Notes: generated by a model not told the origin, from the letters alone. Counted from the first letter of the stretch, positions 32,529 through 42,170 are shown. The stretch is DNA of 64,000 nucleotides from Allomesorhizobium camelthorni (GCF_011045125.1 NZ_JAAKZF010000022.1:17351-81350); one strand, 5' to 3'. Made by a program: numbers and translations.

Positions 32529-34367
32529 TCAAGCGATCCTGAGCCGCAGCTCGCGCCGGGCGATTGGCACCAGAACGCGGTAGATGCGCTCGGGCCAAGC
32601 CAGCCGTAGCCCGGGGTCCGCTATTTCGATCTCCTCGACACGCGGAAGCCCCGCGCCGGCGAGCAGGATTTCACCGCGGTCGCCGACGTCGATGCGCCCA
32701 TCTGAAAGCACCGGCTTTTCGCACAGCATCAGCGAAAGCTCGGCCTGCCGCGCACCGGCATATCTGTCGACGATCTCGACCGCTCCGCCCTTGGTGAGCC
32801 GCAGCGTGCGACGGTAATGCGAAAGCAGGGCCCCCTCGGGATAGGCCCCGGCGATGTCCATGCTGATCGATGACACGGCGTCGCCGAGGGCGACCTCGAC
32901 ATCGCGCGCGGCGAACGCTTCGCCGACTTGCTGCCCGACCCCTTCGAAGCTCGGCAGGTTGTGGAATGCGGACTGCATGGTCCAGATCTCGTAGCGCTGC
33001 GGCGAGAAGGTTTTGGCCGTGTATGTTTCCACGCCCACATCGATGAGAAGGGGCAGTCCGTCCTTGTAGACCGTCACGCTTCCGACATCGTTGTGGTTGT
33101 GCCCGTCGCCATTGTCGCCTGCCTTGGCGGCGACGACGAAGCGGACGTCGCGCGCGACGAACAAGCCGCAACTGGGATAGTAGATATCCGGTTTCTCAAC
33201 GGGGCTCGGCTCAAAAGCCGACATTTCCCCAGCCGTCGAGATCGCCAGCAGCCGGTAGTAGAGATTGATCTCCTCCGGCAGTTCCGGCCTTTCGTTGCGG
33301 GCGGCGTCGGCTGCGGCGAAGGCGCAAAGCGCCTGCGATCCGACGGCCTTGCCGAACAGGAACTCCCGCGCGCCGCAAGGCTCCAGCACCGCCGATGCAT
33401 CGGCGAAGTTGATGTAGTAGGGGCCTAGCACGTGGGCGTGGAGGACGAACTCCGCCATGTTGCGGATTTTCGGCGCGCGCCAGAGATTAGAGAACACGTT
33501 CGGCGCGACCGTATCCATCACCGTGAGCGCGCCGAACAGGCAGAGCGCGGCATGGCGATAATAGAACGCGCCCTCGTCGCAGGCCCCGTCCTCGCCGTAG
33601 CCCTTGAGAAAGGCATCGAGGCTGTGCGCCGCCTTGGTGATGACGGCCCGGCGCACCGCCTGATCGGTCGGGCGCGTGAAGGTGCTGAGCAGGACGTTCT
33701 GCGTGCACCAGGGCGTCCAGTTTATCATCGGCTCGTCGCCATTGCCCATCCACCAGAAGTGGCGATCGAGATAGGGGCGGGTGATCCGCGTCTCTACTTC
33801 CTGGTCGATCCGTGCGACGATGGCGGGGCTGACGGCGTCGAGCACGTCGCCAAGGATTGACGCTATCACCGCGAGTTGGGCACCGGTTTCCGCCGCAAAG
33901 AGATCGATCACAGGCCGGGCCGAGTCGGGTAGCGGATCGCGCGCTTGTTCGCGTTCTTGCGCGTTGTGCGCAGGCAGCTGCCAGCCGCTTTCCTCGCAGA
34001 CTAGGTAAATCCCGTCGATCAGCGCGTCGACAAACCGCGCGCGCCCTTCGACCGCCTCCGCCAGCGCAAGCGTGTTTAGGCGCCGCCGGCGCGCGAAATA
34101 GTCGCGTTCATAGCCGACACGGTCCCCGGTCAGGGTGAAGGCGCGATAGCCCTGTGCGGTGAGAACCGGCCACGGCGACCGGAGTTCCGCCTCGGCGTCG
34201 GCGATCAGCCGGGATCTCATGATTTCGGGCAAGCCGGTCCAGAACGGACGATCGGCGGAGGCGGGCGCCGGCGCGAACAGAGGCAGGATGTCGCCAAGCC
34301 CTTGCAGGCAGCAGGCGACCCGGGGCCCTGGCTCGGCGCGCTGGAAGATTTCCGCCACGCTGGACAC
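32529..34367 (-). CDS. Heparinase II/III-family oligosaccharide lyase, cytoplasmic
   Basis: 612 residues without signal peptide. A helical toroid N-terminal part (FWWMGNGDEPMINWTPWCTQN; GYGEDGACDEGAFYYRHA) is followed by the heparinase II/III beta domain with the conserved GDNGDGHNHNDVGSVTVYKDG and the FHNLPSFEG segment. Relatives cleave uronic-acid polysaccharides or oligosaccharides by beta-elimination. GTG at 34367 has GGGAGG upstream. As first gene of the operon behind the LacI-type control region it presumably breaks imported oligosaccharides to units for the GH88 enzyme. The polymer (alginate, glycosaminoglycan-like, plant uronan) cannot be told from sequence alone. Confidence 0.85.
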   Translation of the reverse strand: MSSVAEIFQRAEPGPRVACCLQGLGDILPLFAPAPASADRPFWTGLPEIMRSRLIADAEAELRSPWPVLTAQGYRAFTLTGDRVGYERDYFARRRRLNTLALAEAVEGRARFVDALIDGIYLVCEESGWQLPAHNAQEREQARDPLPDSARPVIDLFAAETGAQLAVIASILGDVLDAVSPAIVARIDQEVETRITRPYLDRHFWWMGNGDEPMINWTPWCTQNVLLSTFTRPTDQAVRRAVITKAAHSLDAFLKGYGEDGACDEGAFYYRHAALCLFGALTVMDTVAPNVFSNLWRAPKIRNMAEFVLHAHVLGPYYINFADASAVLEPCGAREFLFGKAVGSQALCAFAAADAARNERPELPEEINLYYRLLAISTAGEMSAFEPSPVEKPDIYYPSCGLFVARDVRFVVAAKAGDNGDGHNHNDVGSVTVYKDGLPLLIDVGVETYTAKTFSPQRYEIWTMQSAFHNLPSFEGVGQQVGEAFAARDVEVALGDAVSSISMDIAGAYPEGALLSHYRRTLRLTKGGAVEIVDRYAGARQAELSLMLCEKPVLSDGRIDVGDRGEILLAGAGLPRVEEIEIADPGLRLAWPERIYRVLVPIARRELRLRIA

Positions 34368-34424
34368 GTTTCCTCCCGTCAGGCTGGTCGGCGAATTCTG
34401 GCATCGAAATCAGCCAGCGTTGTG

Positions 34425-34486
34425 TTGCGAAGTCAAGGAAAATTTGCGATAAGTCGCAACATTGCGAAACTAACGCAAAGTTGCGT
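34425..34486. promoter_or_regulatory. Cluster of TTGCG half-sites, probable LacI-family operators
   Basis: In the 196-base gap between the divergent heparinase and LacI genes, TTGCG-type half-sites occur at 34425, 34444, 34454 (inverted), 34462, 34474 (inverted) and 34481. Two form inverted repeats: TTGCGA-taag-TCGCAA (34444-34459) and TTGCG-aaactaa-CGCAA (34462-34478). CGCAA/TTGCG is the usual half-site core of LacI-family regulators. The clustered sites fit control of both the uronate operon and the regulator gene. Confidence 0.7.
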
Positions 34487-34563
34487 CCCTGCCCGCCTTG
34501 TGCAGGGCTTTCAGAACCGGTACCCGATTGCGATGATCGCAGCTACATTAGGAGGGGGCGCTG

Positions 34564-35601
34564 ATGGCCGAGCATGATGCGCCTGCCGGCGAGGATACGG
34601 TCGTCGCATCGCCTGGCCGGGTTACCCTGCGCGATATTGCTGATGCCGTGGGTGTTTCGATCAGCACTGCATCTCGGGCCCTCAATGGCGCGCCCGGCAT
34701 TTCCGACGCGATGCGCTCGCGCGTCCAAGTGGCAGCGGAGCGCCTCAACTATGCCGGCGCGTCGGCGGGCTATTCTTCGATAACCGTACTTTACGACGTG
34801 CATCTCACCGAGAGTGGTGCTGAGTTCATGCAGGCCGTGCAACGCGGCATGGAGAGGAAGGCGCGCGAACTGGGCATCAATCTCTCCATGAAACTCGTCG
34901 GCCCCTCCGGCATGGCGCGGCTGACGCCTGACGACGAGACGGCGGGCTATCTGCTTCTGTCAATGCAGCCGGAGGCCCTGATCCAGCTCTTGTCCGAGCG
35001 GGCCATCCCGGCCGTCATCGTCAACGGCCGCGAACCGCTCATGCGGCTGGACGCCGTCGCGCCGGCCAACCGGACCGGCGGCTATCTCGCCGCTTGTCAT
35101 CTTCTGGAGCTTGGGCACAGGAAAATCCTCGCGCTGGGCCATTCTCCACGCCCGACAATCCGCGACCGCATGGCCGGCAACCGCAAGGCCATGCAGGAGG
35201 CCGGGGTGGAGGCCAGCGCCGATCTGGTGATCGATCTGGAGGCTATGCGCACCAACCTGGCCTACCACGCGATCAGACAGCGTCTGGAATCCAGGGGCAG
35301 CTGCGACTTCACGGCCATCCTGTGCTGCAATGATTCCTGCGCTTTCGGCGCCATAGCCGCGCTGACGGAGGCAGGGCTAAGCGTTCCCGGCGACGTATCG
35401 GTGGTTGGGTTCGATGACATTCCGACGGCCGCCCTGAACTCGGTGACATTGACGACCATACGTGTTGAAACCGAGGACATCGGCGCGCGAAGCGTCAATC
35501 GCCTCATCGAACGGATCAGGTCCCAGGACCAGCTGGTGACCTATACGGAGACTGCCGTGAAGCTGGTGGTCCGCGACTCGACCGGTCCGTTGAAGAAATA
35601 G
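34564..35601 (+). CDS. LacI-family transcriptional regulator
   Basis: 345 residues. The N-terminal helix-turn-helix and hinge read VTLRDIADAVGVSISTASRALNG and SRVQVAAERLNY in order, followed by a periplasmic-binding-protein-like effector domain (CCNDSCAFGAIAALTEAGL, then SVVGFDDIPTAALNSVTLTTI). It is divergent from the uronate operon and is its probable repressor, released by an oligosaccharide or a keto-deoxy sugar. GGAGGGGG precedes the ATG. No other uronate genes follow it. Confidence 0.92.
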   Translation: MAEHDAPAGEDTVVASPGRVTLRDIADAVGVSISTASRALNGAPGISDAMRSRVQVAAERLNYAGASAGYSSITVLYDVHLTESGAEFMQAVQRGMERKARELGINLSMKLVGPSGMARLTPDDETAGYLLLSMQPEALIQLLSERAIPAVIVNGREPLMRLDAVAPANRTGGYLAACHLLELGHRKILALGHSPRPTIRDRMAGNRKAMQEAGVEASADLVIDLEAMRTNLAYHAIRQRLESRGSCDFTAILCCNDSCAFGAIAALTEAGLSVPGDVSVVGFDDIPTAALNSVTLTTIRVETEDIGARSVNRLIERIRSQDQLVTYTETAVKLVVRDSTGPLKK

Positions 35602-35709
35602 TGATGCCTTCAACGGCGCCATCAAGACCCTCAATCTCAACGTCAAGCCCCCGCTTCGAGCGCGTCGAAAACCCCTCCGACAAGGTCCCCAGTTCCGCAT
35701 GTTCTCCGG

Positions 35710-35897
35710 TGTGAACAAGCACCGAATGTTAACCCTCTAGCCAAAAAGGTCTCAAATACATGACTTTGCTGACAAATTCGCAACGCCGGTGGGGTCGTCA
35801 TCGACGCCGGTCGTGACCCACTGACTCCACATTTCGTAACGGCAAATCAAGGCTTTACGCGGCTCCGGCGAGGGGCAACATTCGGTGCCGATTCACA
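35710..35897. repeat. 188-bp segment with 28-bp imperfect terminal inverted repeats
   Basis: The left end (35710-35737) starts TGTGAACAAGCACCGAATGT and the right end (35870-35897), read inversely, starts TGTGAATCGGCACCGAATGT; 23 of 28 positions match. The interior has no gene. The ends resemble those of IS21-type elements, so this may be a non-autonomous or internally deleted copy, but no target duplication is visible. It lies within the 338-base gap 35602-35939, which otherwise shows nothing, and ends 43 bases before the LysR start. Confidence 0.55.
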
Positions 35898-35939
35898 GGA
35901 GTATGCCGTCACGAGGGATTGCTTTGAAAAAGGAATGAA

Positions 35940-36851
35940 ATGGGCCGCCAAAACACATTCGATGGGTTATCCGAGTTTTTAGCTGTTGCGAAGCGGCAGA
36001 GCGTCCGAAAGGCTGCACTCGACCTTGAAGTGACGCCGGGAGCGGTCAGCCAGGCGCTGCAGAAGCTTGAGCGGCGTCTGGGAGCCTCGCTCTTCCACCG
36101 CACGACACGGCGCATATCGTTGACAGAGGCAGGGGAGATCCTGCTTGCAAAAATTGCTCCTGCAGCGCAACTCATCGAGACGAGCCTGGGGGAGACGCTC
36201 CATTCTTCAAACGAACCGTCCGGCACTTTGAAGCTCATCGTCGAGCGCCTTGCGTTGCCCCATGTCATAGAGCCGATACTACCGGCTTTTCGCGAAGCTT
36301 GGCCGAACGTAAAGATCGACATAACTGTAAGCAACAAGCATGATGACTTCATCGCCGACGGTTACGACGCAGGCATCCTCATCGGATCCTATATCGCCAA
36401 GGAGATGATCGCGGTAAGGCTTTCGCCGCCCTTCAAATGGGCGGTCTTCGGGTCACCCGGTTACTTCAGGGAACATGGACGTCCTCAGGTGCCGAGTGAT
36501 CTCACTAAACATCAGTGTATCCGGTACCGCCGGCCGGGGAAGGGCGACATCTATCGCTGGGAGTTTCTCGAAGACGGACAAAATGTCAGCATCGAGCCAA
36601 ACGGGCCTCTGACGGTGAACGATGGCCAGCTCATGCAGAACATCGCCTCCCAAGGCTTGGGCCTGATCTATTCATCAACATTTCACGCATCGAGAAAGCT
36701 TGCAGATGGCCAGCTTGAACCAGTCCTGCTTGACTATTCACCAGGGAGCGATGGGCTCTTTCTATACTTTACGAAAACAGCGCAAAACCAGCCGAAGCTG
36801 CGTGCGTTCATTGACACCTGTTCCCAACTAAGGCGGTCGTTGGCTGCTTAA
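35940..36851 (+). CDS. LysR-family transcriptional regulator
   Basis: 303 residues. Winged helix FLAVAKRQSVRKAALDLEV and TPGAVSQALQKLERRLG, with HRTTRRISLTEAGE, then an effector domain (FDVE-type sites are less clear; DFIADGYDAGILIGSYIAKE, VPSDLTKHQCIRYR). This architecture is close to the CrgA/DhcR-like subgroup. The gene stands alone between repeat-flanked DNA and a decayed cytochrome gene, so its targets are unknown. It reads intact. Confidence 0.88.
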   Translation: MGRQNTFDGLSEFLAVAKRQSVRKAALDLEVTPGAVSQALQKLERRLGASLFHRTTRRISLTEAGEILLAKIAPAAQLIETSLGETLHSSNEPSGTLKLIVERLALPHVIEPILPAFREAWPNVKIDITVSNKHDDFIADGYDAGILIGSYIAKEMIAVRLSPPFKWAVFGSPGYFREHGRPQVPSDLTKHQCIRYRRPGKGDIYRWEFLEDGQNVSIEPNGPLTVNDGQLMQNIASQGLGLIYSSTFHASRKLADGQLEPVLLDYSPGSDGLFLYFTKTAQNQPKLRAFIDTCSQLRRSLAA

Positions 36852-36965
36852 CCAGCGACAGCTCAACTCCCACAGGCCCAAAGAACCGGCGTGAAAAATC
36901 TTGCGCGCCGATTAACGGCCCAAATGATGCAAGCCTGCACCGCGAGGCGTTGCGTCGTGAAGGTC

Positions 36966-37209
36966 TCATGGGGCAGCAAGCGTTTTGAGATACGCGATGA
37001 TGTCCGACCGATCATCCAGTCTCACAACACTTGTGGTCATGCGGGTGCCCCGCAACATCCTGGCTGGACCCGACAAGTAGGCATCGAGCGTCTCATCAGT
37101 TCTAGATTACGCTCGAATTCACGATGGCCGTGGAATAACGATAGCCCTCCCCAGCGCCGGCGTTCCGGCCGAACACGCCATTCAAAGCGGGTCCCGACTT
37201 GTTTTGATC
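36966..37209 (-). pseudogene. Cytochrome c C-terminal fragment
   Basis: On the minus strand, sequence reading NKSGPALNGVFGRNAGAG, then YRYSTAIVNSSVI, then (after an amber codon and frame change near 37107) TDETLDAYLSGPARMLRG and DDRSDIIAYLKTLAAP with a TGA stop at 36966-36968. This is the distal two thirds of a class I cytochrome c, including the axial Met region (GTRM). The haem-binding CxxCH part is missing; the fragment stops at the 39-bp direct repeat. Such cytochromes accompany Mo hydroxylases like the one at 39545-42170, so the fragment may be its lost electron acceptor. Confidence 0.7.
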
Positions 37210-37248
37210 CTCAGTCGCCGGCGCAAGAGGCCCGTTAACCCATCTAGC
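37210..37248. repeat. 39-bp direct repeat, copy 1
   Basis: Starts CCTCAGTCGCCGGCGC and ends TAACCCATCTAG. It matches 39510-39548 in the same orientation at 37 of 39 positions (differences at 37226 and 37236). It abuts the cytochrome c fragment. The pair brackets the BCCT gene and the IS110 remnant. Confidence 0.85.
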
Positions 37249-37266
37249 CGTCCGGCCGGCCATTTT

Positions 37267-38853
37267 TCAGCGCGGTTCCGACTGAAGCGTCTTCCAGGTC
37301 GCCACCATCATGAGCAGCAGCAGTAGGGCGAAGGGGAAGCCGGTGGCGATGGCGCTCGCCTGAAGCGCGGCGAGCCCGCCGCCGAGCAGCAGCGCAATGG
37401 CGACAAGGCCTTCGAACGTGGCCCAGAAGACGCGTTGCGCCACCGGAGCGTCGACCTTGCCGCCTGCGGTGATGGTGTCGATGACCAACGAGCCCGAATC
37501 GGACGATGTGACGAAGAACACGATCACCAGCACGATGCCGATAAGGGAGGTCAGCCCCGCCAGCGGCAGCGGCTCCAGCATCCGGAACAGCGACAGTTCA
37601 GGCGTGTAGGCCACGACCGTCTCCTGCACGCCCTGATAACCGTCGTTCAGGAATTGCGAAAGCGCGGTGCCACCAAAGGCCGTCATCCAGAAGATCGACG
37701 CGATCGTTGGGATGAGCAGCACGCAAACGATGAATTCGCGCACCGTGCGGCCTCTCGATATGCGGGCGATGAACATGCCGACGAAAGGCGACCAGGAGAT
37801 CCACCAGGCCCAGTAGAAGGTGGTCCAGCCATGCACGAACTCGTCGTCGGTTCGCCCAAAGGGATTGGACAGCGCAGGCAGATGGGTCACGTAGGACCAG
37901 GTGTTGCTAAAGAAGCCGGTGGCGATTTCCCCGGTCGGTCCGAGGGCGAAGACGAAAGCCACCAGCAGCACGGCGAGGACCATGTTGATCTCGGACAGGC
38001 GCTTGACGCCCGCGTCGAGGCCGGCGACGACCGAACCCAGCGCGACGGCCGTGATGCCGGTGATGAGCAGAACCTTCATCGTATCCGTCACCGGGACGCC
38101 GTAGAGGAAATTGAGGCCGGCCAGCGCCTGTTCCGCGCCAAAGCCGAGTGATGTCGCCAGGCCGAAGAGCGTGGCGAAGACGGCCATGGTGTCGATGACA
38201 TGGCCGATCCAGCCGCGAACGCGCTCGCCGAAAATCGGATAGAAGGCGGAGCGCACCGACAGGGGCATGCCCTTGTTGTAGGCGGCCAAAGCCAGCGACA
38301 GGCCGACGACGGCGTAGATCGCCCACGGGTGCAGGCCCCAGTGGTAGATGGTGGCTGCCATGGCGGCTTCGCGCGCGGCCTCGACCGCGCCGGCATTCAC
38401 CGCGCCGTCGGCAACCGGGCCGGCGATTCCCAGGGGCGGGTTGTTGAAGTGATACATCGGCTCCAGCACGCCGAAGAACATCAGCCCGATGCCCATGCCG
38501 GCGGCGAAAAGCATCGAGAACCAGCCGGCATAGCCGAAATCCGGAACGGCGTCGGCTCCGCCGATGCGCACGCGCCCCAGCGGCGACAGGACAACAGCGA
38601 GGCAAAACAGGACGAACAGATTGCCTGCTATAATGAACAGCCAGTCGAAGGTGGAGGTGAGCCATACGCGCAGGTCGCCAAGCGCCGGGCCGACGGAATC
38701 CCTGAAGATCAGGGTGAAGATGACGAAGCCGACGATGACTACCGCCGAGACGAAGAAGACCGGATTGTGAATGTCCAGCCCCAGAACCCGGATGTTGTCC
38801 TGGCCGGCTTCGAGGCCATGTTCCTCGGTCGCGGTCGTTTCAACAGATGACAT
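37267..38853 (-). CDS. BCCT-family betaine/choline/carnitine transporter
   Basis: 528 residues, about twelve hydrophobic segments. BCCT signatures: SMLFAAGMGIGLMFFGVLEPMYHF, HWGLHPWAIYAVVGLSLA and the tryptophan-rich segment FVHGWTTFYWAWWISWSPFVGMFIARISRGRT (given here as one region of the C-terminal half). The segment after that has the usual TDS-like site SSDSGSLVIDTI. It imports quaternary ammonium compounds by Na+ or H+ symport. ATG at 38853 follows GGGAGGGAAG; the frame continues upstream without a site. It has no catabolic partners nearby and lies between 39-bp direct repeats, suggesting that it came with a rearrangement. Confidence 0.92.
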   Translation of the reverse strand: MSSVETTATEEHGLEAGQDNIRVLGLDIHNPVFFVSAVVIVGFVIFTLIFRDSVGPALGDLRVWLTSTFDWLFIIAGNLFVLFCLAVVLSPLGRVRIGGADAVPDFGYAGWFSMLFAAGMGIGLMFFGVLEPMYHFNNPPLGIAGPVADGAVNAGAVEAAREAAMAATIYHWGLHPWAIYAVVGLSLALAAYNKGMPLSVRSAFYPIFGERVRGWIGHVIDTMAVFATLFGLATSLGFGAEQALAGLNFLYGVPVTDTMKVLLITGITAVALGSVVAGLDAGVKRLSEINMVLAVLLVAFVFALGPTGEIATGFFSNTWSYVTHLPALSNPFGRTDDEFVHGWTTFYWAWWISWSPFVGMFIARISRGRTVREFIVCVLLIPTIASIFWMTAFGGTALSQFLNDGYQGVQETVVAYTPELSLFRMLEPLPLAGLTSLIGIVLVIVFFVTSSDSGSLVIDTITAGGKVDAPVAQRVFWATFEGLVAIALLLGGGLAALQASAIATGFPFALLLLLMMVATWKTLQSEPR

Positions 38854-39092
38854 GCTTCCCTCCCTGAGCTTTCGCCGTGCGTCGGTTCGGCCATCGGCGC
38901 ACATGACCGTTCGCAAAGTGACTCGGTTATCCGAGCGTCATGGTCCTGATTGCGACATCGATACGACAATTGCGACCTGGTGTAGGGCTCTGGCGCAGCA
39001 AAACCATACGTGGAGTTGCACCGAACGGTACAAGCCGACCCACGAAGCCCGGTCGGGCTTGCGCCGTCGGCTGCTCGCTAGGATGATGCCGG

Positions 39093-39504
39093 CTAAAGGA
39101 CCAAAGCCGATGCGACTCCTGCGGACGACGATGCTAATCGCGGCGCTCGCGACAGTAGCGCCGGCCTCAGCTTATACTGTCTTTCCGGACCGTGACGACG
39201 ATCCTTCGAGATGCGACCCGTCACGTCGGTCTCGCCCGACTGGCACTTCTTTGGCGTCAGGCCGAAAAGGTCGCCCACCATGCGGGACGAGCGAAACCGC
39301 GCCGGGTCGTCAACGGCCGAGAATGTTGGAGCGACCAAAACCCCGACACCCGGCACGCTCATCAACAACGCAGACACTGGAGCATTCCAATGACACATCA
39401 ATCCCGGCATAGTAGTCCACGGTCGTCTCTCCTTGATGTTTGGCGCTGGCCCCGGCCATGACGCCGTTCACACCGTCATTGTGAGAGACGACCGCCTCGA
39501 CCAA
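39093..39504 (-). mobile_element. IS110-family transposase remnant, internally deleted
   Basis: Two pieces of an IS110 transposase survive in different frames on the minus strand: the N-terminal DEDD start DYYAGIDVSLECSSVCVVDE (about 39345-39410) and the C-terminal Transposase_20 part (SVPGVGVLVAPTF, DDPARFRSSRMVGDLFGLTPKK, GETDVTGRISK; about 39150-39380). The central coiled region is deleted and the C-terminus is frameshifted. The element is dead. It abuts the second 39-bp repeat. The gap 38854-39092 shows no gene. Confidence 0.8.
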
Positions 39505-39509
39505 CCCCT

Positions 39510-39548
39510 CCTCAGTCGCCGGCGCGAGAGGCCCGCTAACCCATCTAG
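39510..39548. repeat. 39-bp direct repeat, copy 2
   Basis: Second copy of the sequence at 37210-37248. Its last bases include the stop codon of the Mo-hydroxylase large subunit (39545-39547, minus strand), and it adjoins the IS110 remnant on the other side. Confidence 0.85.
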
Positions 39549-41703
39549 GCCTTCAGGTCTTCGGTATTGACTGGCAGTGTTCGCACACGCCTCCCTGTTG
39601 CCGAGAAGATCGCATTCGTGACGGCTGGAAACACCGCCGATGTCGCCGCTTCACCTATTCCTCCTGGTGGCTCGACGCTCGGGACGATATGGGTTTCAAC
39701 GAGTGGTGCCTCGTCGATGCGAAGCGGCAGGTAATTGTCAAAATTGCTTTGCTCGACGCGGCCGTCCTTGAAGGTAATCGCGCCATACAGAGCCGCTGTC
39801 AGGCCGTACAAGGCTCCGCCTTCCATCTGGGCCGCAATCGTATCGGGATTCACTGTCAGTCCGCAGTCCACAGCGGTCACGATACGTGTAACCCTGACAG
39901 CGCCGTCGGCCTCGACAGCGGCGTCGGCAATCATTGCGAGATAGGAGCCGAATGCGAACTGCACGGCGACACCACGGCCCTGCCGGGCCGATAGTGGCTT
40001 ACCCCACTCGGCCTTCTCTGCAGCCAGTTCCAGGACCCTCAACGCACGAGGATTTTCCGTCAGCAATCGTTTGCGGTAGTCGACCGGATCGGCTTTCGCT
40101 GCAGCAGCGAGTTCGTCGATGAAACTCTCGACCACAAAGACGTTGTGGGAAGGCCCGACACCGCGCCACCAACTCGTGAGAACACCTTGTGGCTCGACCT
40201 GGTTGAACTCGACCTGGATTGCCGAAAGCCTGTATGGCGGATGGGCCGCTCCCTCCACGCCATCGGGATCCACGCCGTTCTGCATTACGGGTGGCGCGAT
40301 CCGGGCAAAAATCGACGATCCGGAGACGCGATGCATCCAGGCGACAGGGTTTCCCTGCTCGTCAATCCCGCCTGACATTCGATCGTAGTAGTACGGGCGG
40401 TAGTAGCCGTGCTGAACATCTTCCTCGCGGCTCCAGATAATTTTGACCGGGCTGTCGACGTGCATCGCAACCTCCACAGCGTGGACGATGCCGTCGACTT
40501 CGAGGCGGCGGCCGAAACCACCGCCGACAATATGATTGTTGATGATGATCTTCTCCGGCTCCAGGCCGGTGACTGTCGCGGCAGCCGCTTTGGCCGCAGA
40601 GAGGTTCTGGGTCCCGACCCAGAGCTCGCAGGCATCCTCACGCACGTGCACCGTGCAATTCATCGGCTCCATTGCCGTGTGGGAAAGAAAAGGCAATTGG
40701 TAAACGGCGTCGATCCGCTGCGCTGCGCTTGCCAGCGCCTTTGTCACATCGCCTTCGCTGCGTGCAATGGCGCCGGGTTTGTGTGATTCCTGATCCAGAT
40801 GTCGTACGATGTCGGCGCTGGACACCTGTGCGTTAGGACCGTCATCCCATTCGATCGAAGCTGCCGCGAGCCCCTTCTTGGCCGCTCCGGTGTGATCCGC
40901 CACGACCGCCACGGCGCTATCCGTCAGCACGACCTGGCGCACCCCATTGATCGCGAGCGCGGCCTGCTCATTTACCGACTTCGGCTTGCCGCCAAGAACC
41001 GGAGATATAGCTATTGCGGCAATCCTGGTCCCATCAGGAAATGCGTCGATGCCATACCTGAGCGACCCGTTGACCTTTCCCGGCGTATCCAGCCGCTTTG
41101 CTGACGTTCCCAGGAGCTTGAAATCCTCCGGAGACTTGAGCGTAACGTTTTCCGGGGCAGGAGCGGGGATCGACGCAGCAATGTCGACCAACTCGCCATA
41201 GGCCAGCTTCCGGTCTCCAGAGTTGCTGAGGACAAAGCCATTCTCGGCGCGACAGGTTGCCGGATCGACGTTCCACTCCTTTGCTGCAGCCTGAATGAGT
41301 AGGGTGCGTGCCGTCGCACCGGCCGTGCGCAAGGGTGTCCAGAACGCGCGTATCGACGTAGAACCGCCCGTCATCTGACGCCCGAGCATCGGATGGGCGT
41401 ACAGGGTCTCATCGAGGGGAGCATGTTCGAGCTTTACATCGTCAAGTGCGACTTCCAGCTCTCGGCGAGCAGCATTGCGTGGGCGGTGTAGATTCCTTGG
41501 CCCATTTCCACTTGCGGCATGACCAGTGTAACAAGGCCTTTCCGGTCGATGCGAATGAAAGCATTGGGAGCGAAGTCCGTGGCAGCTTCCGCAGACAGGT
41601 ACGGGCCAAGCGCGAGATTGACCACGAGACCACCTCCCAGCGCAGCGCTGGCCTTCAGGAAAAGGCGGCGGTTCAGCTGTGGGCCGAGAGCACTGCTTGA
41701 CAT
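39545..41703 (-). pseudogene. Xanthine dehydrogenase-family Mo-binding subunit (IorB-like), frameshifted
   Basis: About 720 residues in two frames. The N-terminus starts at ATG 41703 with a twin-arginine signal (NRRLFLKASAALGGG) and runs to QVEMGQGIYTAHAMLLAE. The expected continuation (ELEVALDDVKLEHAPLDETL) is in the next frame because one G is missing near 41459-41464 (GAGAG instead of GAGGAG). The rest is intact: GRQMTGGSTSIRAFW, NNHIVGGGFGRRLEVDG, ARQGRGVAVQFAFGSYLA, and the C-terminal PPGGIGEAATSAVFPAVTNA with the catalytic Glu. The family oxidises aldehydes or N-heterocycles with molybdopterin. Either a real null mutation or a sequencing error. Confidence 0.8.
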
Positions 41704-41717
41704 GGTCTTGTCTCCCG

Positions 41718-42170
41718 TTACGCGCTTGCACGTTTGATGGCGGCGCGAATGCGCTGATACGTCCCGCAGCGACAGACGTTGCCTGACATTGCGTTGTCTA
41801 TGTCGTCGTCCGTCGGCTTCGGGGTTTCGTTTAGCAATGCTGCGGCAGACATCAGCTGTCCTGACTGACAGTAACCGCATTGAGGGACTTCAAGCTCGAT
41901 CCACGCGTCCTGTAGCGCCTTCCCAAGCGCAACGGTATGTAAAGCTTCGATCGTCGTGATCTGGCTTTCTGCGACGCTTTCCATGGGAGTGACGCAAGAA
42001 CGAGTGGGCACGCCATCAACGTGGACGGTGCAGGCTCCACAAAGTGCTTGTCCGCACCCGAACTTGGTACCGGTCATACCAAGGACGTCCCGTAGCACCC
42101 AGAGGAGCGGGGTGTCGCCGTCTACATCCACAGTGTAAGTGCCGTCGTTGATTTGGACCGAAAATGTCAT
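41718..42170 (-). CDS. (2Fe-2S)-binding subunit of a Mo hydroxylase (IorA-like)
   Basis: 150 residues with two iron-sulfur motifs. The plant-ferredoxin-type site is [20 protein letters not shown] plus SCVTP, and the second is QCGYCQSGQ with [15 protein letters not shown]. It transfers electrons from the molybdenum subunit encoded 14 bases downstream to an acceptor such as cytochrome c. The ATG at 42170 was chosen (GGAG about 8 bases upstream); the frame is open further but does not resemble the family. No FAD subunit is present, as in isoquinoline 1-oxidoreductase-type enzymes. Confidence 0.9.
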   Translation of the reverse strand: MTFSVQINDGTYTVDVDGDTPLLWVLRDVLGMTGTKFGCGQALCGACTVHVDGVPTRSCVTPMESVAESQITTIEALHTVALGKALQDAWIELEVPQCGYCQSGQLMSAAALLNETPKPTDDDIDNAMSGNVCRCGTYQRIRAAIKRASA

